Below, one piece after another: positions 29,692 through 37,562 of a stretch of 64,000 bases of DNA. The notes under the pieces were generated by a model. That model was not told the DNA's origin, ran no database searches, and saw only the letters and a list, made by a program, of their open reading frames with translations. The translations under genes were made by a program, and so were the position numbers. Source of the stretch: Pyropia yezoensis (taxonomy: Eukaryota > Rhodophyta > Bangiophyceae > Bangiales > Bangiaceae); the NCBI GenBank assembly GCA_009829735.1, contig CM020620.1, positions 8,262,545 to 8,326,544 of the forward strand, read 5' to 3'. Position 1 is the stretch's first letter. Every line of letters starts with the position of its first letter.

Positions 29692-30156
29692 AAGCCTAGC
29701 AGCGAACTCCGCCTTACTCTCAGTAGAAGTAGGCGTACTGCCACCCTCCTCCCTAGTTGGGAGCGGCCGCCGCACGGCAATAGACCGCACGCGACGGGGG
29801 GTCACAAAAGCGAGGGGTACTTCCCCGGTAGATGAGTGAACCTGCGAATTGTAGGCAGTGGTAAGAATAGAAATGTATTGGTCCCACGTTTTCACATGCT
29901 CACTCACATAGTGGCGCAGCTGCCGAGCAATAGTTTTGTTGAAGCGCTCCACCTGCCCGTTAGTTTGTGGGTGGTAGGGGGTGGCATAGTTTGCCTTAAC
30001 CCCCAACATATCCAGCACTCCCTGAAACAGTACAGACGCAAATTGCGGTCCATTGTCCGATAGTGTACTATCCGGGATGCCATACGCGGCAACCCAGTGA
30101 TCTAGGAAGGCTGACACGACCGACATGGCCGTGATCTCTGCCAGTGGGATCGCTCA
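29692..30156 (-). pseudogene. Pol middle segment: integrase catalytic core
   Basis: After the TGA at 30,154-30,156 the same frame continues as AIPLAEITAM, SVVSAFLDHWVAAYG and TLSDNGPQFAS (second catalytic Asp), then TPYHPQTNGQVERFNKT with the catalytic Glu. The first Asp (AMDILGP) lies upstream of the TGA, so the active site is split by this nonsense codon, a single change from an Arg codon. The core otherwise looks intact. Confidence 0.88.
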
Positions 30157-33129
30157 CATAAGTTTCGTGAAGCGGTCACAGATGACCAGGAGGTACTGGT
30201 TGCCCTCCTCGGTCACTGGCAGTGGCCCAAGGATGTCCATCGCCAACGCGGCAAAGGGCTCCTTGGCCGGGAACAATAGCATAGCCATAGTAGGCCGCCG
30301 TTCCATCAGACGGTTCTGTGCACAACTTGTGCAGGCAGCCACCCAACTGTAGATGTCCACCACCATGGACGGCCAGTAGTACCTGGTCCTCAGGGTCTGG
30401 TACAGTTTACTAGACCCCAGGTGTCCACCTGTGGGAGCGTTATGCTCCCTCTCAAGGATACTGTCCTTGAGGGATGCGGGGACGACAAGTTGTTCGGTCC
30501 CCTGGAATACCCCCCTCCTCATGAGGAGGCCATCGTCTCCCAGAAAGAACCGCGTCTCCGCCACTGTATCCAGTGTATCCCTCTGCGACTTGCAGAAGGG
30601 ATCCTCGGCCTGGGCCTTCACCACCTCGTCAAGGGACAGGGGCAAGTACTTCTTGTTCCCTGGCGCCTCGGGGTTCAACACCTGACCCGAGCGCGTGACT
30701 ACCCCCCCGATGGGGATGTCCTCATCGACTGGGTTGGTGTCCAGCCCCTCGGTAGGTACCCGAGAAAGGCCGTCGGCAAGGGCATGTTGCCTGCCAGGTC
30801 GGTCCTCAATATCAAAGTTGAAGGGTGCCAGTCGCACCCTCCACCGATTGACACGAGTGTTCGTACAGTCCGTCATAAAGATGAACTGCAACGCGCGGTG
30901 GTCACAGCGGATGAGGAACTTCTCACACTCTAGGTAGTGACGAAGTGACGTCACCGCCCACACCACTGCGAGTCCTTCCAACTCGGTGACTCCGTAGTTC
31001 TTCTCGGCCGAGTTCAGCCCCTTTCTGAAGTATCCCACCGGCAAGTCCTCCTTGTCCGGCTGCTGCTGAAGCAATACACAACCAAGTTGGTCGTAGCTAG
31101 CGTCCACATCCAGGATGTAGTGGCCTCCCAATCTGGGAATAGCCAGGATAGGGGGCTTCAGCAGAAGGTCCCGAAGAGTCTCAAAGGATTCCTGCTCCAC
31201 CCGAATTGGGGGAGGCAGGTTCTTCGGAAGGGTTGAGCTCACTAACTCATTAAACGGCTTCGCCACCTTGGCGAAGCCCTTGGTGAAACGTCGGTACACG
31301 TTACACATCCCGAGGAAGCTCCTCATCTGGGTCTGGGTCCGGGGATACTGAGCCTTACGGATGGCCCTCAAGTTCTTCTCGTTGACACTGAGACGCCCTG
31401 GACGGACAACATGTCCCAAGTATTCCACCTCTTGAGTGAAGAGGTGGCACTTACTCGCCTTCAGTGACACACCGGCGTCAGCAAGTAGCTTGAACACCTG
31501 GCCAAGATGGCCAATGTGTTCCTCCGGACTTCGGGAGAACACAATGATATCGTCTAGGTACACGAGACAGATCTGCCACCGTACTCCGGCCAGAATCATG
31601 TCCATAGCGCGCTGGAAAGTTGCCGGCGCGTTACACAGACCAAACGGTAGACGCTTGCACTGGTAGTTACCACAGTGACAGGTAAAGGTAGTTTTATGCC
31701 TGTCCTCCGGGGCAATGGGAATTTGCCAGTACCCCGCGTTACAGTCCAGGGTCGAGAACACGTTCGCCTCCCCCAGAGAGTCCAGACAGTCGTCCATCCT
31801 AGGTAGGGGATAACTGTCCTTCACCGTGCTCTCGTTGAGCTTACGGTAGTCGATACAGAACCGGGGGGTCCCATCAACTTTGGGGACGATAACCACCGGA
31901 CTCGCCCACTCGGCGTTACTGGCCTCGATCACATCGAGGGCCTCCATGCGAGCAACTTGCTCCTTAACGAGGGCCCTTGAACGGGGTCCTCCCCTATACG
32001 GTTGTTGGCGTATAGGGGGTGCACCGGGCTTCAACTCGATCCGGTGTTGGGTAGCTCTCATGAGTCCCAATTGACCATCCCACAACTTGTGATATTGGTC
32101 CAAGAGGCGTTCAACTTGAACCCTCAACCTGGGTGGAACACCCTCCATGTTCACATGGGGCCGAGGAGAGGCGGCCGACTTGGCTTGACGCTTCTCCTTT
32201 CCGGACTTCGGGTCGCTACTTGCGCCCGTGTCGAGGGTGACCGCTACTACCGGTCCCTCGTGTTGGTCGATATAGCCGAACTTGGCTCCCGACTTGAAGT
32301 ACTTGGGCGACGAGCTCAGGTTCATCACCTGGATCCTCCACGGGACTCCGGCTTTGGAGTCCATCGTGCCAAGGGCAACATGCACTTGGTGCTTGCGAGC
32401 AAGACGGGCGCAAGGGTGCACCAACCCGTTCCCCGTATAATCAGTTACAACATCAACGTGCGCCACCGAGTTGGGGGGCAACGTGACTTTACGGGCTAAA
32501 CGCAGGGTAGCAGTAAACCCTTCCCTCACAGAACAAACAGGCTTCGACTGTGAGACTGTCACAGGAGCCACAGACTTTCCCTTACCAAGGATGGGGATAG
32601 TCTCCCCATTCATCAACTTGACCCAGTACTCAGGGCCACAAATCAAAGGCACTTGTGTGACGACATAAGGGGTACCCAGAAGCAGGGGTACCGATATATT
32701 CTCAACTATACCATAGGTCACGTCGACCTCATGGGTCCCCAACCTAGTTGGTAGGGTCACGGCACCAACGATGGGAAGTACCCCGCCATTGATATCGATC
32801 AGATGGTCAGCTTTAGACCTCCAGCGTTGGAGCTTCATCTCCTTTGGTAATAGCGAATTGCGTATCAAGGAGGCTCCTGACCCGGTATCAAGTACGATAC
32901 GGGCACAACAGGCGCGGCCGGGGGCAAGTTGCACCCGTCCAGCCACATGGAAGTTCTCACCCGTCAGCACCGCGATGACCCGACGTGGGTTTACGTTCTT
33001 GGGGAGTCCTACCCGAGGTGGGCGGACTCCCTTAGGTCGCCGCAGTATCCGGCACGGTTGATTCGTCCTCTTGACCCACTTGGCTGAGGCTGCCGTTGTG
33101 AGCTTCGGACGACCAGCTCCAACGGTCAT
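30154..33129 (-). CDS. Pol: protease, reverse transcriptase, RNase H, integrase start (family A)
   Basis: 991 codons before a TGA. The protease active site is DTGS at residue 81. RT spans about 400-580, with IVPKVDGTPRFCIDYRKLN, LDCNAGYWQIP, LPFGLCNAPATFQ and the catalytic YLDD at 524-527. RNase H follows at about 670-790 with Asp in DVDAS, Glu in TELEGLAVVWA and RCDHRALQFI. The integrase zinc-binding domain (REHNAPTGGHLG, then CTSCAQNR) and the first core Asp (AMDILGP) complete the frame. It starts with an ATGA overlap with the gag stop, so it lies in a different phase from gag. It would process the polyprotein and copy and insert element cDNA. Full pol would be about 1,328 codons through two stops. 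Confidence 0.93.
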   Translation of the reverse strand: MTVGAGRPKLTTAASAKWVKRTNQPCRILRRPKGVRPPRVGLPKNVNPRRVIAVLTGENFHVAGRVQLAPGRACCARIVLDTGSGASLIRNSLLPKEMKLQRWRSKADHLIDINGGVLPIVGAVTLPTRLGTHEVDVTYGIVENISVPLLLGTPYVVTQVPLICGPEYWVKLMNGETIPILGKGKSVAPVTVSQSKPVCSVREGFTATLRLARKVTLPPNSVAHVDVVTDYTGNGLVHPCARLARKHQVHVALGTMDSKAGVPWRIQVMNLSSSPKYFKSGAKFGYIDQHEGPVVAVTLDTGASSDPKSGKEKRQAKSAASPRPHVNMEGVPPRLRVQVERLLDQYHKLWDGQLGLMRATQHRIELKPGAPPIRQQPYRGGPRSRALVKEQVARMEALDVIEASNAEWASPVVIVPKVDGTPRFCIDYRKLNESTVKDSYPLPRMDDCLDSLGEANVFSTLDCNAGYWQIPIAPEDRHKTTFTCHCGNYQCKRLPFGLCNAPATFQRAMDMILAGVRWQICLVYLDDIIVFSRSPEEHIGHLGQVFKLLADAGVSLKASKCHLFTQEVEYLGHVVRPGRLSVNEKNLRAIRKAQYPRTQTQMRSFLGMCNVYRRFTKGFAKVAKPFNELVSSTLPKNLPPPIRVEQESFETLRDLLLKPPILAIPRLGGHYILDVDASYDQLGCVLLQQQPDKEDLPVGYFRKGLNSAEKNYGVTELEGLAVVWAVTSLRHYLECEKFLIRCDHRALQFIFMTDCTNTRVNRWRVRLAPFNFDIEDRPGRQHALADGLSRVPTEGLDTNPVDEDIPIGGVVTRSGQVLNPEAPGNKKYLPLSLDEVVKAQAEDPFCKSQRDTLDTVAETRFFLGDDGLLMRRGVFQGTEQLVVPASLKDSILEREHNAPTGGHLGSSKLYQTLRTRYYWPSMVVDIYSWVAACTSCAQNRLMERRPTMAMLLFPAKEPFAALAMDILGPLPVTEEGNQYLLVICDRFTKLM

Positions 33130-35072
33130 TCGTTTCCCGCCGACTTGGCGTCCGAATCTGAGGACGAAGGGGAAGACGACGAGTCCGAGGACGACGTGTC
33201 CGCCCCCTTCGCCGAGGGTGTGGCGACCGCCACCACCGGTCGAGACCCACCCTCGCGGCGTGAACGTACTTCGTTCGTAGCCGACTTCTTACTCGCATTC
33301 CTAACAAGTTGTTGGATGCGTTTACTCAACTTGGGGCAATCATATGCCCAGTGTCCATCGGAGTTGCAGTTCCAACACCGATTGTCAGTTCCCGGAGGGG
33401 TCTTCCCAACTGGGGAAGACGAAGAGATACCCTGGGAATTTCCCACGGCAGCTACCACCCTCTCCTTGCGGATTCGGCGTGCCTCTCTCAACTCTCTGGC
33501 CTGGCGCGCCTCCTCCCGTTCCTTGGCCAACTCGGACTGACGCTCCTGGCGTTGTTCCTCCCGCAACTTGCGGTAGGCCTCGCCTCTGCGGTAGGCGAAC
33601 CTAGCCAACTCGGCCAGGGTCGCCCGGGCAGTGTTATGCTCCCGGGTCTCCATCCGGACTGCCCAATGGAGCCCCTCCACAAACCGACTCTTCACCACAG
33701 CTTGTGGATGAAGAAACCCACAAAGACTGTTGAGCTTACGGACTCGCTCCGCAAAGGACAACTCGTCCTCCGCCTCTTCCTGATGGGCTTGCGTAAACTC
33801 CTCGACTTGAGAAGCCAGCGCCGCTTCATCAACCATGGCTCTCAACAACCAGTTGACGAGCTCCAAATAGGACGTCACCTCACCAGCGCCTCCACTTGAG
33901 GAGCTGGGCATGACGGACATAAGTTCTGTCCGCAGGTCTCCCTTCGTAAACTCCTGTAGCATGTAGAAAGCCATGCCTTCACTTATGGCATTGTCGTCAC
34001 AGGCTTTTGTGAAACGACGTAGGAACTCAAAGACACGGAGGGGGGGAGTCCCATCCCACTCCGCTTTGTGCCCAAAAGAGTGGAGTGCATTCTTCTTGGC
34101 ACGGCCCATGGCTCGGGCCTGGTCAGGACCATACGCCACCGACTTGTTGTGGAGGGCGTAGGTCTCACAGTCAAAGATCCTCTGGTAGACCGGGTTGGCT
34201 ACCTGGATCTTGGGCGGCACCTCACGTTGAGGGAACAGCCGCTGTGGCACTGGGGTAAGTTCACCCTCAGTGCCTGTAGTCCGGCGCGGCGCGCTTGGTG
34301 TAGCCGCCGGCGTTTCCGGGGGGAACTCCCCCATGAAGGGCGTACGCCCCACAGAGTATGGTGTGGCTCCCTCGTTGGGAGTCACAGGTGTCGCCCCCTG
34401 TTCGGGGCGACCAGAGGTAGGCGTGAGGAGGGATTCCCCCGGCGCCTGCGGGCTCGAAAGCCCCGATCCGGTCTGGACATGAAGGCCATCTGGCAAACTC
34501 GCCACAATCTGATTCAGAATTGTATTCGTCATCGTGACCACCAGGTCCGGCAAAGTCTGCCGCAACACATTGGTCGCCTCCCGACTGACAGTTTCCGCGA
34601 GGAGTGGATTGACGACTCCAGTTGAGTCTCGGTCCGCCTCCGGGAGTCCACCTGAGGGGTAACCACGTTCCTCAGGGGTCTCAACCGGGGGCATGGGCGC
34701 GAGCCCATCGCCGACCAACGGGGGTCCGCCGTCCTCCGAAAGCCTAGTTGGCGACGGCTCCAAGCCAAAGTTGGCTCCAACCCGAATGGAACCCGCGGGG
34801 ACAGTCCTCACCCTTTGGGACGTTCCCGCTGAGTGTACCACACGGTGGCCAGACTTCGGCCCACCCACATCAGAAGTATCACCCGAGTGAACTCCCGACT
34901 GAGTCGGGGTGGCCTGTTGCCCGCCCGCACTTCCAGTCCTGCTGGCTTGAGGGACCTCTAGTCCCTCTGCGACCCCAGGTAAACCCACCTGTGTCTCACC
35001 AGTATTCAAAGGCACTGAAGTACGTGCGTCACCCGTGTACTCCCCGGACGACGGGGGGTCCGAACTAGCCAT
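33126..35072 (-). CDS. Gag polyprotein of family A (648 aa)
   Basis: I chose ATG at 35,072 (MASSDPPSSGEYTG) because the frame extending to 35,096 has only GTG. The N-terminal 300 residues are Pro/Gly/Ser/Thr-rich. A retrotransposon capsid-like region follows (about 330-480: PLRVFEFLRRFTKAC, MLQEFTKGDLRTEL and ELSFAERVRKLNSLCG), then a charged coiled-coil-like stretch (LREEQRQERQSELAKEREEA). A CCHC zinc knuckle is present (CWNCNSDGHWAYDC), and a Ser/Asp-rich acidic end. It would package element RNA into particles. The stop overlaps the pol ATG. The frame is fully open. Confidence 0.92.
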   Translation of the reverse strand: MASSDPPSSGEYTGDARTSVPLNTGETQVGLPGVAEGLEVPQASRTGSAGGQQATPTQSGVHSGDTSDVGGPKSGHRVVHSAGTSQRVRTVPAGSIRVGANFGLEPSPTRLSEDGGPPLVGDGLAPMPPVETPEERGYPSGGLPEADRDSTGVVNPLLAETVSREATNVLRQTLPDLVVTMTNTILNQIVASLPDGLHVQTGSGLSSPQAPGESLLTPTSGRPEQGATPVTPNEGATPYSVGRTPFMGEFPPETPAATPSAPRRTTGTEGELTPVPQRLFPQREVPPKIQVANPVYQRIFDCETYALHNKSVAYGPDQARAMGRAKKNALHSFGHKAEWDGTPPLRVFEFLRRFTKACDDNAISEGMAFYMLQEFTKGDLRTELMSVMPSSSSGGAGEVTSYLELVNWLLRAMVDEAALASQVEEFTQAHQEEAEDELSFAERVRKLNSLCGFLHPQAVVKSRFVEGLHWAVRMETREHNTARATLAELARFAYRRGEAYRKLREEQRQERQSELAKEREEARQARELREARRIRKERVVAAVGNSQGISSSSPVGKTPPGTDNRCWNCNSDGHWAYDCPKLSKRIQQLVRNASKKSATNEVRSRREGGSRPVVAVATPSAKGADTSSSDSSSSPSSSDSDAKSAGNE

Positions 35073-35191
35073 GTTGGCTGACGATCCGTATGACACGGTC
35101 CAAGTCCACCGTTCCTCTGAGACAGAGGGCCCCCTACACCCGGGTGCACCCGGAGGTAAAGTTTACCTCTGTCCCCTGCTGCTCCACCAAA

Positions 35192-35660
35192 TGTGGCAAA
35201 AACCACTTGCACACACGACACCCAAGTTGGGGCGGTGTACAAGGGCTGCCTCCCGTGTCGGGGGAACCGGAAGAAGTGCAAGTCGCACACACTCTGTCCC
35301 TGTTGTGGGGCAAACCCCCCACTGACAAACAAGAGGATGGTGTGTGGTCCAACAGTTTCTTGGTCGGGACGGGGACGCAGGGCCAAGCCCCGCTGTCCCT
35401 CCCCTTATCCCCCCAGGGTCCCCTCAGAATCTCGCCACTCAGAATCTCCCACCCCAGCACCTGCCCACCGGGCCACACGAAAATTCAAGACGATAAATGC
35501 AGAAAACCCTCAAATCCAAGTTGGATTTACTACTAAGCTAACTATCCCAAACTTAGGGAATATGGACCCAAATGCAGAGGGAGGAACGGATCAGGCTAGT
35601 GGCCTGCCGCCCCTTGCATGGCACGTGTTGCCCCCCTACCTGGGGGTCAATACTGCCACA
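35192..35660 (-). repeat. 5' LTR of family A copy 2
   Basis: 469 bp, TGTGGCA...TGCCACA tips. The next bases inside the element on the minus strand (TTTGGTGGAGCAGCAGGGGA) hold the presumed primer-binding site. It does not resemble the initiator-Met site and the tRNA was not identified. Confidence 0.95.
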
Positions 35661-35665
35661 TGCAC
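35661..35665. repeat. TSD TGCAC, right copy, family A copy 2
   Basis: Pairs with 26,279-26,283. Confidence 0.95.
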
Positions 35666-35794
35666 ATCCTCGACAGTAACAGGGATGTTTACTTGAGGGG
35701 AAGGAGAAGCAAGCACCCCACGTCTACCGTACATGGCGGCAGCGGCAGAGATGACATGCGCCGCAGCGGCAGTCTGCCAGACAGGGGGGTACAT
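35661..35794 (-). pseudogene. Harbinger transposase, N-terminal part (5' of the LTR insertion)
   Basis: From ATG at 35,794 the minus strand reads MYPPVWQTAAAAHVIS, then YGRRGVLASPSPQVNIP and VTVEDVQ. It joins across the retrotransposon to ARYGANFARAM at 26,283. The right-hand element has the parallel sequence on plus from 36,249. The N-terminus may extend further upstream, since QAA precedes the Met in frame in both copies. Confidence 0.7.
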
Positions 35795-36021
35795 GGCGGC
35801 TTGTCTGCCGCGAAGCAGACGAGCAGACTTCGTCGTAGAACGGCAGTGCTTCTAAGTGACACCCTATTTCGACGCTAAGTATTCCAACATCAGTATATTC
35901 TTGTATCTTTGGCGTCATAGCTGCTTCTCGTGCGCCGCTGCGCGCGCCTTGTGCTTTCGAAGCTTCGGGCCCTGGGGATGCACGGTTCGGCTTTTCTGCG
36001 AAGCGCTTCTGCGAACGGGCC

Positions 36022-36024
36022 TCA
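36022..36024. repeat. TCA between the two Harbinger-like elements
   Basis: Only these three bases separate the left element's TIR (…CGGGCC) from the right element's TIR (GGCCTG…). TCA is the reverse complement of the TGA found at both outer edges. Confidence 0.6.
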
Positions 36025-36248
36025 GGCCTGTTCGCAGACCGCGTTCGCAGGTCACACGCAGCGCGTCCCCGGGGCCCGGGGTTGCGAAAGGATGAGCGCA
36101 GGCACAACCGCACGACAAGGAACTACACAGCCGAGGAAGATGAATGTAATAAATGCGTGTCGACTTAGCCTCGACCTCGGTGGGCCATTTACAAACACTA
36201 CTACCCGATGACGATGGCAGTGGTCTCCTCCGCGACAGACGCGCGGCC

Positions 36249-36480
36249 ATGTACCCCCCGGCTTGGCAGACTGCCGCTACAGCGCACGCCATCACTGTAG
36301 CGGCCACCATGTATGGGAGGCGCGGGATGTTTGCTTCTCCTCCCCCTGATGTAAACATCCCTATCACTGTTGAGGTTGTGCAGGCCCGCTACGGTGCCAA
36401 CTTCGCCCGCGCAATGCGGATGCCGGCAGACGCTGTCGAGAGCTTGGTGGCTGTTTTGCGCCCCCGCCACGCCCAGTTAA
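36249..36480 (+). pseudogene. Harbinger transposase N-terminal fragment, right element
   Basis: MYPPAWQTAATAHAIT, then YGRRGMFASPPPDVNIP, ITVEVVQARYGANFARAM and PADAVESLVAVLRPRHAQ mirror the left element's transposase. Homology stops near 36,480, before the nuclease domain. The remaining transposase is absent, so this element could not move itself. Confidence 0.7.
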
Positions 36481-37011
36481 GGCCTGCTTTACGGGTCGGA
36501 TGCTTTATACAGCTTTCAACTTATGTGGCGCCCGCACAGTGGCTGAGACTTGATTCGCGACCATATATCTTGGCCAATCTGTCGCCAATTGTCGCCACGC
36601 CCAGGGCACACTCTGGAGCGCGGTTGCCGACAGACCACACCAAGGGTTTTTGATTTGTCGTCGAATTGATCTTCAGTGCACGCGGTGGCGCCTTCCGCCG
36701 CCTGCCCTCGCCGTCCCCACCGGTGGTGCACCACCCCTCACCTGTCCCATCCTTTTATACCGACCTTGTGCCCCTCCATGAAGCCATCCCAGCAGTACAG
36801 CGCAAGCAACTGTGTGAACTGCTTCCCTTCCCTTCCGCGGAGCTACCCGTTCTATCCAATGGCGGATGCCGGCGCGATAGGTGCGGACCTCACCAAGGAG
36901 CAGGCTGCGCACGGTGCAATGTGCGTTATGGGCAGAAGCTTCTCACGTGGGAGCCTGGACCAATGCGCGAATTGTACTACCACTTTTTGAGTGACTGCAC
37001 AGTGACTGACG
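36481..37011. other. Region upstream of the MITE in the right element
   Basis: It contains a plus-strand stretch at about 36,760-37,010 (EAIPAVQRKQLCELLPFPS, then CRRDRCGPHQGAGCARCNV) that could be an upstream exon of the gene at 37,563-40,119, judging by Cys spacing and position. No splice donor could be fixed. Otherwise nothing is recognised. Confidence 0.3.
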
Positions 37012-37467
37012 TATTAGCAGTTTTCCGAATTTTGTCCCATGTGGACAAGAGAAAGAGCAAGTGTACAAGAGCAAGGGCCAATCGCATGCTCGCAGCTGAG
37101 GGCTGACCAATGGCGTGCTGCAACACGTCTGTCGGAAGAACCTGATGATTGGCTATGGCTACAACTGCTCTCGCAACGAACGCTGGTTGGTCAAAACACT
37201 CTTGTTTTTTCATCGGATCTCGCCGGTTGGCCCTTTATCTCAGGTCATCTCTGTCAAGAACAGTCCGAAGCGCTCAGCCGGTGCTTGTTCTGCCCTCGAA
37301 GTGGTCAGAAATCCCGAGAGAACCCCCGATCACACTGTTCGTACAACAACGGACCCTCATGTAGAGCAGTCACTGGCCAGAGAGTCAGCATCTGAGTCAT
37401 ATCATTGGTCAAACACAGTTTGCTCTTGCTCTTGTCCACATGGGACAAAATTGGGAGAACTGCAATA
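37012..37467. mobile_element. MITE, family D copy 2
   Basis: A 456-bp diverged copy of 10,801-11,266. The ends TATTAGCAGTTTTCCGAATT and …AATTGGGAGAACTGCAATA are inverted, as are the inner GTCCCATGTGGACAAGAG and CTCTTGTCCACATGGGAC. The interior keeps the same CCAAT-rich layout. It lies just upstream of the probable 3' splice site of the following gene, so it may be intronic. Confidence 0.78.
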
Positions 37468-37562
37468 CCCTTTCCGCTCTGGTGTCGCGTATCTTTCTTT
37501 TTTTTTGTCCCCCCTCCCCCCCCCCCTAGTGATGATGCTATAAACGATGTTTTTCCCAACAG

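Larger units (their letters stand above)
26284..35660 (-). mobile_element. Ty3/gypsy family A, copy 2, nearly full-length (9,377 bp)
   Basis: Both 469-bp LTRs, both TSDs, a polypurine tract, gag, pol and an antisense ORF are present. Reading on the minus strand the order is LTR, gag (35,072-33,126), pol (33,129-29,146), convergent antisense ORF on plus (27,091-29,034), PPT, LTR. The LTRs differ at about three positions by eye, so insertion was recent. Pol carries two in-frame stops. The chromodomain at the end of integrase places it with chromoviruses. It sits inside the Harbinger transposase gene. Confidence 0.95.
23330..36021 (-). mobile_element. PIF/Harbinger-like transposon, left element (hosts a retrotransposon)
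   Basis: TIR tips read GGCCCGTTCGCAGACCGCG at the left. At the right the first 13 bases match in inverted orientation (GGCCCGTTCGCAGAAGCGC). The 5' (transposase) end is at 36,021. Content: transposase on minus, split by family A copy 2, and a convergent SAP/Myb-like gene on plus. Without the 9.4-kb insertion it would be about 3.3 kb. Harbinger elements normally encode exactly this pair, a DDE transposase and a Myb/SANT-like partner. Both genes are broken, so the copy is dead. Confidence 0.75.

Noticed and set aside
35165-35191. Initiator-Met primer-binding site next to the 5' LTR
   Set aside because: The sequence after the LTR (TTTGGTGGAGCAGCAGGGGA on minus) does not match the usual TGGTATCAGAGC. 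The primer tRNA was left unassigned.
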